Of a DNA stretch of 64,000 nt, positions 54,190 through 61,597 are shown piece by piece. The stretch is from Candidatus Latescibacterota bacterium. Its GTDB lineage: Bacteria; Krumholzibacteriota; Krumholzibacteriia; G020349025. Made by a program: the position numbers and the translations under genes. Every line of letters begins with the position of its first letter. Position 1 is the stretch's first letter. A model generated the notes under the pieces. That model saw only the letters and a list, made by a program, of their open reading frames with translations. It did no database searches and was not told the origin of the DNA. The DNA is taken from contig CP070763.1 in the NCBI GenBank assembly GCA_020349025.1, forward strand, positions 2,241,140 through 2,305,139. Direction: 5' to 3'.

Positions 54190-55539
54190 ATGCTTCGACC
54201 CACCCGAGTTCCAATGCTGCTTCTGGGATGCGTCCTCCTCGCGGCGGCACCGGCGTCCGCGCAGTTTTTCTGTGAGGAACCACGAGACGAGCACAAGCTT
54301 GAGCTCTGCTCGCCGCTTGCGACCCATCTCGTCACCGAGATCGTGCCCGAGGGCCTGAAGATCTCATGGAATGCGCCGCCACGCGAGCAGACGACCTACA
54401 TGAGTCCCTTGATGAGCGTGGTGTGGCTCGAAGCGGACGGGGACTCACTCGCCGAAGGCGAGACGGTTACGGACATCCCGGTCACGGGAACGTATCTCGG
54501 GGTGGTGGATCAGCGGATCGAGATTGCGATCACCCAAATCGGTGCCAACCTGGATTTCGGCGTGCTCGGGGTCGACGATGTCACGGTGGCGTGGTCGAGC
54601 GTGTTCCGACCGGTGGACGATCCCTTCGGGGTGAAGAGGTTGCTGTTCGAGCTGGACGAAACCAACGTCGACGTGCCGTTGCAGTTCATCGTGGAGAGTC
54701 CGGGGCAGCAGGACACGACCATCGTTCCCGGGCTGCGCATCCAGTTTCCAAGCGGTCTGCGTGTCGGCAAGGGGTGGACCGCGGTCTTCGACGTCGAGGA
54801 TTTCGAAGGCTTCCGGGTCTGGCGTTGGCTCTCGAACCCGACGCTCCCGCCTCTGGCGGTGGGCACCTACAGCAAGGTGAGCGCGTTCGAGGAGCCGGAG
54901 TCGGAGGAGCACCCGCGACCGGCCGACGCCTGGGCGGGAGCGACACCCTTCTCCACCCAGTACACCTTCCTCGATCGCTTCGTGATCGATGGTGCCACGT
55001 ACCACTACGCGGTCACGACCTTCGATCAAGGCTTCAACCGCACCTCCGGAGGAACCGCGGGTGCGAGTCCTTTCGAGAGCCCGCCCTGGGAACCGGTTTG
55101 TCCCACCGATCCGAGCTCCGCGGCCGGGTGCATGCCGCCGGCGCCTTCGGCGACGGATCCGGGACCGACCATCCTGCGCTTCGATTTTCTGCGCCCGCCG
55201 CCGCAGAGCTTCACGGCCGTGAACGCCTATCCGAACCCGTATCGGCAGAGAGATTGCGACGCGCGGGGCGAGGACCTCTTCTGCAACGTCTTCTTCAAGA
55301 ACATGCCGCCGCGGGGAACGCTCTTCATCTACACGATGGCAGGCGACCTGGTGACGCGCTTCGATCATCCGGACGATCAGAACCGCGACGACCCACCCGG
55401 GACGCTGCGCTGGAACACACGCAACGGGCGCGGCAACCCTCCCAGCGGGCCCGAGGTGGCCTCCGGCGTCTACATCTACAAGATCGTCGATCTCGAATCG
55501 GGTGAGGAGTCGTTCGGGAGACTTGCCATCATACGCTGA
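54190..55539 (+). CDS. Secreted protein with degenerate FlgD-like C-terminal domain
   Basis: 449 residues. Signal peptide (VPMLLLGCVLLAAAPASA, cleaved before QFFCEEP). The body is beta-rich with Fn3-like parts (GLKISWNAPPREQTTYMSP; FEGFRVWRWLSNP; TYHYAVTTFDQGFNRTSGG), a combination seen in FCB-group cell-surface proteins. The C-terminus VNAYPNPYRQRDCD, then GTLFIYTMAGDLVTRFDHPD, TLRWNTRNGRG and SGVYIYKIVDLESGEESFG, is the gliding-motility/FlgD-like tail, with YPNPY in place of NPFNP. Third gene of the operon, 73 nt after the second and separated by the 54150-54174 hairpin. GAGG lies 5 nt before the ATG. The three proteins may form one surface complex; this is inference from operon order. Confidence 0.78.
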   Translation: MLRPTRVPMLLLGCVLLAAAPASAQFFCEEPRDEHKLELCSPLATHLVTEIVPEGLKISWNAPPREQTTYMSPLMSVVWLEADGDSLAEGETVTDIPVTGTYLGVVDQRIEIAITQIGANLDFGVLGVDDVTVAWSSVFRPVDDPFGVKRLLFELDETNVDVPLQFIVESPGQQDTTIVPGLRIQFPSGLRVGKGWTAVFDVEDFEGFRVWRWLSNPTLPPLAVGTYSKVSAFEEPESEEHPRPADAWAGATPFSTQYTFLDRFVIDGATYHYAVTTFDQGFNRTSGGTAGASPFESPPWEPVCPTDPSSAAGCMPPAPSATDPGPTILRFDFLRPPPQSFTAVNAYPNPYRQRDCDARGEDLFCNVFFKNMPPRGTLFIYTMAGDLVTRFDHPDDQNRDDPPGTLRWNTRNGRGNPPSGPEVASGVYIYKIVDLESGEESFGRLAIIR

Positions 55540-55551
55540 CGGGGTTTCGAC

Positions 55552-56589
55552 GTGGACGCTCGAGGTTATCTCCTTTGCGTCGAGGCTCTCCGCGGACGCT
55601 GCGTGGAATCACGCCATCGGGTCTACGCGGCGGCGATCGGCACACCCTCACTGCCAGGTCTCGATCACGAGCGGCTGCCGCGCGTCAGCATGCGCTCGAC
55701 CGCGAAGCCGTTCCAGCTCGTTCCCCTGCTCGCCAAGAATGGGAAGCTCGATTTCGAGCCTGCGGATCTCGCCCTCATGGTCTCCTCCCATCACGGCACT
55801 CCGGAACACGCGGCCCGCGTTGGTGCGCTCCTGCAGCGTTTGGGGCTCGGCCCCGAGCACCTGCGTTGCGGCACCCATCCTCCCTATTTCCTCGACACGC
55901 TGCCGAGCGAGGACCCGGCTCGCACGCGCGTCTACGGACCGCTGCACCACAACTGCTCCGGGAGCCACGCAGGGTTCCTGGCGCTCGCACTCCTGCTGAG
56001 CGACGACCCCGCACGTTATCTCGATGCCGCCGGTCCGGGACAGCAACACGCGCATCGCATCGTGGAGGCGCTGGCCGGCGACAAGCCGGACATCGTGGAG
56101 GACAACTGCGGCTCTCCATCCTACGATCTGCCGCTCGCCGCGATCGCGCAGACGTACCGCTTCCTGGCGGACCCGGACTCGTTGCGCGCGCTCGATGCGA
56201 CACGGCGCGACCTGCTCGCCCAGGTGGCGCCGCTCGACGATCTGGTCGCGTCGCTGCGGCGGATCGCGGAAGCGATGACGAGGCAGCCCGAGTGGGTCTC
56301 GAGCCGCGAAAGCGCGGCGACACGCTTGGCACGCCTCTGCCCTCCGCTCATCCTCAAGCATGGCGCCGAGGGGATGCTGTGTGCTGCCATCCCGACGCGT
56401 CGCGCCGCGCTGGCTCTCAAGGTTGCGGATGGCAACGCGCGAGCCGCTCTGCCGGTGTTCGTCGAGCTGCTCAGGCGTTTCGGATGGCTCGAGGGGGCGA
56501 CCCTGGAGGCGGCACGCGACCTGCTGGAGCCACCGCTGCGGGGTGACCGAGGCCGCATCGTTGGGAGGCTGCGCGTGGTGCCGGCGTGA
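55552..56589 (+). CDS. L-asparaginase, rhizobial type II (AnsA/ReAII-like) family
   Basis: 345 residues without signal peptide. The family features are SMRSTAKPFQLVPLLAKNGK (the Ser-x-x-Lys pair that forms the serine nucleophile site), ALMVSSHHGTPEHAARVGAL, LHHNCSGSHAGFLALALLL (His/Cys zinc-site motif NCSGxH), VEDNCGSPSYDLPLAAIAQT and LKHGAEGMLCAAIP. These are characteristic of the zinc-containing ReAII-type asparaginases, unrelated to the Ntn asparaginase at 31821. Hydrolyses asparagine to aspartate and ammonia in the cytosol. The GTG at 55552 is 7 nt behind GGGG. It starts 12 nt after the secreted-protein stop, so it is within the operon. Confidence 0.87.
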   Translation: MDARGYLLCVEALRGRCVESRHRVYAAAIGTPSLPGLDHERLPRVSMRSTAKPFQLVPLLAKNGKLDFEPADLALMVSSHHGTPEHAARVGALLQRLGLGPEHLRCGTHPPYFLDTLPSEDPARTRVYGPLHHNCSGSHAGFLALALLLSDDPARYLDAAGPGQQHAHRIVEALAGDKPDIVEDNCGSPSYDLPLAAIAQTYRFLADPDSLRALDATRRDLLAQVAPLDDLVASLRRIAEAMTRQPEWVSSRESAATRLARLCPPLILKHGAEGMLCAAIPTRRAALALKVADGNARAALPVFVELLRRFGWLEGATLEAARDLLEPPLRGDRGRIVGRLRVVPA

Positions 56590-56669
56590 GTCGGCCGGGA
56601 TGGTCTGAACCATCGTGGCGCGTTACCATGATCCAGGGGCTCGGGTGGCCGCGCGCAGAAGGGTGGAAC

Positions 56670-57341
56670 GTGCAGCGCTACTTCCTGGCTGTGGCCGGCA
56701 ACATCGGTGTCGGCAAGACGCACCTGACCCGCTGGCTCGGGAAGCGACTCGGTTGGGAGGTCTTCTACGAGCCGGTCGTCGACAATCCCTACCTCGACGA
56801 TTTCTACGGCGACATGCGGCGCTGGAGCTTCCACCTCCAGGTCTTCTTCCTCTCGAAGCGTTTCGAGATGCATCGGAAGATGACCGACAACATGCTCTCC
56901 TGTGTGCAGGATCGTACGATCTACGAGGATGCGGAGGTGTTCGCGCGCACGCTGTACGAGACGGGCGCCATGGACCAAAGAGACTTCGACAACTACATCG
57001 CGTTGTTCGAATGCATGACGTCGTACCTGCAGGCACCGAACGCGATCATCTACCTGCGCGCCGACGTGGACACGCTGCTGCAACGCATCGGGCGGCGGGG
57101 GCGCGATTGCGAGAGGAACATCGAACGCGCCTACCTGCAACAACTGAACGCTGCCTACGACGACTGGGCCGCCCGCAGCGCTCCCGATCTCCGTTTCGTC
57201 GTGGTCGAGACCGACGGATTGGAGCGCGTCGAAGAGCATCCGGAGATCGAAAAGCTCGTCCGCCAGATCGAAGCAGGCCTGCCGCCCGACGTCGCCTTGT
57301 CCGCACCGCAAAGCCCGCCCCGTCCTGGAGCTGGCCGTTGA
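56670..57341 (+). CDS. Deoxynucleoside kinase (dNK family)
   Basis: 223 residues. P-loop FLAVAGNIGVGKTHLT (about 5-20), then VFYEPVVDNPYLDDFY with the substrate-contacting Glu/Pro, LQVFFLSKRFEMHRKM, QDRTIYEDAEVFARTLYETG (the DRS-type motif, here DRT, about 80), IIYLRADVDTLLQRIGRRGR (lid Arg residues) and RNIERAYLQQLNAAYDDW. It phosphorylates a deoxynucleoside for dNTP salvage; specificity cannot be read. I start at GTG 56670 behind GGGTGG since family members begin right before the P-loop; a GTG at 56586 overlapping the asparaginase stop (GTGA) and an ATG at 56628 are alternatives. It overlaps the next start by 4 nt. Confidence 0.87.
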   Translation: MQRYFLAVAGNIGVGKTHLTRWLGKRLGWEVFYEPVVDNPYLDDFYGDMRRWSFHLQVFFLSKRFEMHRKMTDNMLSCVQDRTIYEDAEVFARTLYETGAMDQRDFDNYIALFECMTSYLQAPNAIIYLRADVDTLLQRIGRRGRDCERNIERAYLQQLNAAYDDWAARSAPDLRFVVVETDGLERVEEHPEIEKLVRQIEAGLPPDVALSAPQSPPRPGAGR

Positions 57342-58591
57342 AGCAACTCCGAAAACGCATTCTGCTCCTGCTCGCGCTCGTGCTGGCGCCGAGCCCCTCC
57401 GCCGCAGACAGCAGCACGACTCCCGGCGGCCTACGCGGCACGCTGCACGCGCGCTCGGCGGACACCGCGGGGCTCGGGACACTCGAGTTCGGTACGTTCG
57501 GCAGCCTCTCGACGCGGCTCGACGAGCAGGACAACCGCCACTACTTCTGGATTCAGGATCTGCAGCTGGGTTTCGGGGTCTCGCCCTACCTGGAGCTCGG
57601 CGTCGACGTGCCGGTGCGCGGCTGGTTCGCCGACCGCGCTGCGGACAGCCAGATCGAGACGGCGCAGCTCGTCGGCTTCTCCGATCTGCTCGCGAGCGCC
57701 AAGCTGCAGCTGCCTCTCCCCTGGCAGCGGCTGCGACTGGGCGCGGTGGGTTGGATGAGCGTGCCGACGGGAAGCGAGTCGCGTGGATTCACCACCGGAA
57801 GCACCGATCTCGCACTCGGTGGGCTGATGACCATCGACCTCACGCACCTGCAGAGCTTCCTGCCGACCCGACTCCACTTCAATGGAGTCTACCGCTGGAA
57901 TCGCAACGAGACCGAAGGTTTCGACCTGGCGCGACTCGAACGCACGCAGGACCAGGGTTTCTGGCCGCCTGCGTATCCACCCGTTCCGTCTGGCGAGAAC
58001 ACCACATGGAACGATCAGGTCCTCCTGCGCTCCAGCCTCGAGTTCTCCACGCGCGTGCTCTCCCTGTTCACCGAGTTCTCGATGGACCTGACTCCGAAAG
58101 TCACGCACCTGGAGGTGCGCGACAACCCGATGTGGATCACGCAGGGGGCGTTGCTGAAGTTCCGCAACGGCTTCAACTTGAAGGCCGCCGTCGATGTGTC
58201 GCTGCAGGAGGATCAGCTTCCGCCCGAGGTTCCGAAGATCCCCGACTGGCGTGCATGGCTGGGCTTCACCTGGCGCATGTCGTTGACGTTCGGTGACTCC
58301 GACCACGACGGCGTCTCCGATGACAAGGATGAATGCCCGGACGAGGCGGAGGATTTCGACGGCTTCCAGGACGATGACGGTTGCCCCGACAACGACAACG
58401 ACGGCGACGGCGTTCCCGATCGCGACGATCTGGCGCCCGATCTTCCGGAAGACGCCGACGGCTTCGAGGACGAGGATGGGCGACCCGACATGGACAACGA
58501 CGGCGACGGCATCACGGACGACAAGGATGAATGCCCGAACGAGCCGGAGGACTTCGACGGGGACGACGATACGGACGGCTGCCCGGACTGA
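57338..58591 (+). CDS. Outer-membrane beta-barrel protein with C-terminal thrombospondin-type-3 calcium repeats
   Basis: 417 residues. Signal peptide (LLLLALVLAPSPSAADS). Residues about 35-320 are alternating beta-strands of a porin-like barrel (LGTLEFGTFGSLSTRLDEQD, IQDLQLGFGVSPYLELGVDV, TRLHFNGVYRWN). From about 325 there are three acidic calcium-binding repeats: DSDHDGVSDDKDECPDE, DNDNDGDGVPDRDDLAPD and DMDNDGDGITDDKDECPNE. In OmpA-like proteins such repeats link a barrel to a peptidoglycan-binding domain; here that domain is missing and the protein ends in DDDTDGCPD. The TTG start overlaps the kinase stop (TTGA) and has GGAG 8 nt upstream. Last gene of the operon. Confidence 0.78.
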   Translation: MKQLRKRILLLLALVLAPSPSAADSSTTPGGLRGTLHARSADTAGLGTLEFGTFGSLSTRLDEQDNRHYFWIQDLQLGFGVSPYLELGVDVPVRGWFADRAADSQIETAQLVGFSDLLASAKLQLPLPWQRLRLGAVGWMSVPTGSESRGFTTGSTDLALGGLMTIDLTHLQSFLPTRLHFNGVYRWNRNETEGFDLARLERTQDQGFWPPAYPPVPSGENTTWNDQVLLRSSLEFSTRVLSLFTEFSMDLTPKVTHLEVRDNPMWITQGALLKFRNGFNLKAAVDVSLQEDQLPPEVPKIPDWRAWLGFTWRMSLTFGDSDHDGVSDDKDECPDEAEDFDGFQDDDGCPDNDNDGDGVPDRDDLAPDLPEDADGFEDEDGRPDMDNDGDGITDDKDECPNEPEDFDGDDDTDGCPD

Positions 58592-58638
58592 TGCTCGTGG
58601 CGGCGGGCGGCGCACCTCCGCCGCCGCCGCACACGCGA

Positions 58639-59454
58639 CTACTCGGGCGCCGACCGGCCCTCGGGTTCGGAGCTCAGCTTGCGCCTCTTGGCTTCCTCCC
58701 AGAGAGCGTCCATCTCCTGGAGTGTGGCCTCCTCGGGGCTACGACCCCGGGCTCGCAGCTGCTCTTCGACATAGCCAAAGCGCTGCATGAACTTGGTGAC
58801 CGTCGTGTGCAGCGCGCTCTCGGGGTCGACTCCGAGGAAGCGCGCGTAGTTCACGACGGAGAAGAGCATGTCGCCCAGCTCCTCTTCGATGCGACTTGGA
58901 TTGTCCTCCCCCAGGACGTCTCGAAGCTCCTGGGTCTCCTCGATGATCTTCTCGTGCACTTGCTCCGCGGTTTCCCATTCGAAGCCGACCGAGGCCACCC
59001 GCCGCTGCACCGTATGCGCCCGGCGGAGCGGTGGGAGCGAGCGCGGGATCTTGTCGAGCAGACGTGGAAGCGGCTCGCCGCGCTCCTCCGACTCACGTGC
59101 CTTCATGTCGCGCCAATGACGGACGCCCTCCTCGGCGCTGCGCGCGCTGCGGTCTGCAAAGACGTGCGGATGACGCCTCACGATCTTCGCCTCGGTCCGC
59201 GCAGCAATCTCTTCCAGGCCGGGATGCTTCTGCTCTTCCAGGATCAGACTGCAAGAGAGCAGCAGGAAGAGCACGTCGCCCATCTCCTCGAGGCAGGCGT
59301 GGACATCTGCATCACGAGCCGCATCCTGGAGTTCGTACGCCTCGTCGATCAGATAGCGGCACATGTCGACGAGTGTCTGTTTGCGATCCCATGGACAACC
59401 TCTGTCGCTACGCAGGAAGCGCAGTGTCTCGAGGAGCTTCTCGAGTTGCCGGAT
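58639..59454 (-). CDS. mazG: Nucleoside triphosphate pyrophosphohydrolase MazG, start codon problematic
   Basis: Hydrolyses NTPs and (d)NTP derivatives to NMP and PPi, cleansing the pool. Two MazG repeats: the first has CPWDRKQTLVDMCRYLIDEA with CLEEMGDVLFLLLSCSLILE (the ExxE-x(12)-ExxD metal-site pattern, here EAYE and EEMGD), the second EWETAEQVHEKIIEETQELR with IEEELGDMLFSVVNYARFL. The first internal ATG (59364) would remove half of repeat one, including CPWDRKQT. The reading frame is open to about 59505 without ATG, GTG or TTG; GGAGG sits 6 nt before an ATC at 59454. One extra G near 59458 would explain this: removing it gives ATG GAG GTG ACC. Length from 59454 is about 271, normal for MazG. 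Confidence 0.8.
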   Translation of the reverse strand: MRQLEKLLETLRFLRSDRGCPWDRKQTLVDMCRYLIDEAYELQDAARDADVHACLEEMGDVLFLLLSCSLILEEQKHPGLEEIAARTEAKIVRRHPHVFADRSARSAEEGVRHWRDMKARESEERGEPLPRLLDKIPRSLPPLRRAHTVQRRVASVGFEWETAEQVHEKIIEETQELRDVLGEDNPSRIEEELGDMLFSVVNYARFLGVDPESALHTTVTKFMQRFGYVEEQLRARGRSPEEATLQEMDALWEEAKRRKLSSEPEGRSAPE

Positions 59455-59551
59455 GGTCCACCTCCATGCTGATCGAGCCGAGGCGCGGCGCGCGTCGCCG
59501 ACGCGCAGGCGGCTATGCTAGCCGATGCAGCCTCGAGGCGGTGCAGGAGAG

Positions 59552-59580
59552 TTGGCCGCGCGATGGGGGCCGTCTACAAT
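59552..59580 (+). promoter_or_regulatory. Candidate promoter of the second GT-C-like gene
   Basis: TTGGCC (59552-59557) and TACAAT (59575-59580) are 17 nt apart and end 42 nt before the ATG at 59623. It supports that ATG over the one at 59563, which would lie inside the promoter. Confidence 0.4.
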
Positions 59581-59622
59581 GGAGCGGAAGCGATTCTGGA
59601 ACGTGCCGATGCGGACCTCGGG

Positions 59623-61281
59623 ATGGGTCGACACACGTCCACCGACACGCAGCGCGACCGGGAGAGACACCCGCTGGTGGAGTCGTCGCCGACGGCTGTG
59701 GATCTGCTCGTCGTGGCGGGGCTGCTGCTTCTTGGCGTCGTGGTCGCGCGCATGCCGATCCTCACACCCGACGTCTGGTGGCACCTGGCCACGGGCCGAC
59801 TCATCGCCGAGTCGGGCATTCCGCACTCCGACCCCTTCTCCTTCACGCTGGCTGGCCAGCACTGGACCGCACACGAGTGGTTGGCGGATCGCGTGCTCTA
59901 CGGCGTCTACGCGGCCGCGGGGTTGCTGGGAGTCGTCTTCCTTCGTGCCGCTCTCCTCAGCGCGGCCTTTGCGGTGGCGTACCGCGCTGCACGCCTGCAC
60001 GCCGGTGGGTTGACGGCACTTCTCTTCTTGATTCCCGCCGCCTACGCCTCCCAGCGCAACTGGCTCGACCGCCCGCAGCTTTGGAGCTTCCTGCTCGCAC
60101 CACTGCTCTTGTGGCTCCTGGAGCGCGCGCGCAACGGCCACACCCGCTCTCTGCTTGCGCTGCCGCCTCTGTTCGCTCTCTGGGTGAACGTGCACGGCGG
60201 TTTCATGCTCGGGCTGGGCATCGTGGGCCTCTGGCTCCTGGCCCAGTTCGTGTCGAGCCGCTTGTCGCGCAAGCCTGCGGACCTGCGCCCCCTGGCGCTG
60301 AGCGCCTTGCTCTCCGTCGTGGCGACGCTGGCGAATCCGAACCACATCGAGGGAGCGTCCTATCCGTTGCGCTACGTGACGTCCGGTCTCGGCGCGACGC
60401 TGCAGGAAGAGCGCGTCGGCACACTCGACAGCCCGTTCGCCTGGGTACATTTCAGCATGGTGGCGGCGCTGTGGCTCCTCTTCGCCTTGCGCCGCGGCCG
60501 CGTGCCGCTTGCCCACGTTGGGCTCGGGGTGTTCCTCGGGTGGATCTCGATGCCGCGGCTTCTGGGGGTCGAGCTGCCGTTCGCGGCCGAGCGCCACGCG
60601 CCGCTCTTCCTGCTTCTGGGGACACCGCTTCTGGCGTGGCACTTGACACCCGTGCTGCCGCGCGCAGCGACGCGGACGCCGTGGCTGCGTTCGCGCCCGG
60701 CGTGGATCGTGGCTGCGCTCGTCGTCGTCGGGGCCGGCGTCTTCGCCGCCCGCGCGTTGCCGCGCGACGCGCGACCGGAGGCGCGGCTGCTTCCGGCTCG
60801 CTATCCGGAACGCGCTGCGCGCTGGCTGCGCGAGCAGCGACTGCCACGCCATCTGATCAACCCGTACCGCTGGGGAGCCTACCTCGCCTTCGAGCTGCAC
60901 CCGGAGTATCTCGTCTGGATCGACTCTCGCGGCGATCTCTACGGCATCGAGCGGCTACGCGAGTACGAGCTGCTGCATCGGGTGCCGCCCGGGAGCGACA
61001 GAGCGGTGCAGGATATACTCGAGCGTTACGACGCCAACCTGATCGTGTGGCACCTGCTGACGCTCGACTTCGGTCCGCTCCAGGTGCACCCGTTTGCCCG
61101 CCTGCTTCTACGCTCGAGAGAGTGGCGGCTCATCTACTACGACGGCCGTGATCCGCGCAATCCGCGGCGCCCCTTCGCCACCACCGCCGTGTTCCTGCGC
61201 GAGCACCCGCGTAATGCGGAGCACCTGGCTCGCTACCCGGCCGTGCGCCCGCCGCGTTTGCCGCGAGCGCCTGGCCGCTGA
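59623..61281 (+). CDS. Polytopic membrane protein, GT-C-like (paralogue of the 26323 gene product)
   Basis: 552 residues. About ten hydrophobic segments (first VDLLVVAGLLLLGVVVARMP). Loop 1 reads TPDVWWHLATGRLIAESGIP and HSDPFSFTLAGQHWTAHEWL, matching the layout DAGFHLTTGEWILE/DSFTYTVNDHAYIDTSW of the 26323 product. A soluble C-terminal domain includes LINPYRWGAYLAFELHPEYL and VWIDSRGDLYGIERLREYE, again like FIDGRLEVIGEDFFREYQ there. The W-x-I-D-x-R motif is a feature of this family. It lacks the TPR-like end of its paralogue. Proposed role: membrane glycosyltransferase or related enzyme; no direct evidence. ATG 59563 is possible but falls in the candidate promoter. Confidence 0.72.
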   Translation: MGRHTSTDTQRDRERHPLVESSPTAVDLLVVAGLLLLGVVVARMPILTPDVWWHLATGRLIAESGIPHSDPFSFTLAGQHWTAHEWLADRVLYGVYAAAGLLGVVFLRAALLSAAFAVAYRAARLHAGGLTALLFLIPAAYASQRNWLDRPQLWSFLLAPLLLWLLERARNGHTRSLLALPPLFALWVNVHGGFMLGLGIVGLWLLAQFVSSRLSRKPADLRPLALSALLSVVATLANPNHIEGASYPLRYVTSGLGATLQEERVGTLDSPFAWVHFSMVAALWLLFALRRGRVPLAHVGLGVFLGWISMPRLLGVELPFAAERHAPLFLLLGTPLLAWHLTPVLPRAATRTPWLRSRPAWIVAALVVVGAGVFAARALPRDARPEARLLPARYPERAARWLREQRLPRHLINPYRWGAYLAFELHPEYLVWIDSRGDLYGIERLREYELLHRVPPGSDRAVQDILERYDANLIVWHLLTLDFGPLQVHPFARLLLRSREWRLIYYDGRDPRNPRRPFATTAVFLREHPRNAEHLARYPAVRPPRLPRAPGR

Positions 61282-61310
61282 ACGCCTGCATGCGGGGGCG
61301 GACTCGCCGC

Positions 61311-61327
61311 ACGGACCGACGGTCCGT
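61311..61327. repeat. Small 7-bp palindromic hairpin next to the large inverted-repeat element
   Basis: ACGGACC (61311-61317) pairs with GGTCCGT (61321-61327) around GAC. It lies 30 nt after the GT-C-like gene stop and 3 nt before the large element. It has no T-tract. Confidence 0.5.
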
Positions 61328-61330
61328 CAA

Positions 61331-61475
61331 GGGGCGCCAGCCTCACTCCGGATCCGGCGGACGCTCCTCGCGCGCGCTCCTGCGCGCTCGTCGCTCGGCA
61401 CGCCCACGGCTCGGGCATCCTGCCCTCGCCGTCGCGGGCGTGAAGCCGCCGGATCCGGAGTGAGGCTGGCGCCCC
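61331..61475. repeat. 145-bp element with perfect 30-bp terminal inverted repeats and nested hairpins
   Basis: Positions 61331-61360 are an exact reverse complement of 61446-61475 (30 of 30). The 85-nt interior itself folds: GCGCGC (61372-61377 and 61382-61387, loop TCCT), and a larger arm 61399-61442 with stems 61399-61405/61436-61442, 61406-61410/61428-61432 and 61413-61417/61421-61425 around a TCC loop. As RNA this would be a three-way structure; as DNA a cruciform. No target-site duplication is seen at the ends and no open frame fits inside. It fills most of the 316-nt gap before uvrA; the rest holds a small hairpin and a candidate promoter. It may be a MITE-like or REP-like element. Confidence 0.85.
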
Positions 61476-61493
61476 GTTTCGTGGTTTCGTCGT

Positions 61494-61523
61494 TTGACAG
61501 CGAGCGCCGACGCTTCCTAAGCT
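61494..61523 (+). promoter_or_regulatory. Candidate uvrA promoter
   Basis: A perfect TTGACA (61494-61499) begins 19 nt after the inverted-repeat element and is followed 18 nt later by TAAGCT (61518-61523), a weak -10. The GTG start of uvrA is 74 nt further. I saw no LexA-like box. Confidence 0.35.
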
Positions 61524-61597
61524 AATCCGTTCGACTACGGTGCCCGTCGCACGTCCTCGTTGCACGTGTCGCGGGCCGGCGGTGAGGCGGTGTCTTC

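Noticed and set aside
61361-61445. Interior of the inverted-repeat element as a CRISPR or tRNA-like structure
   Set aside because: There is no repeated unit with regular spacing and no T-loop consensus; only nested hairpins.
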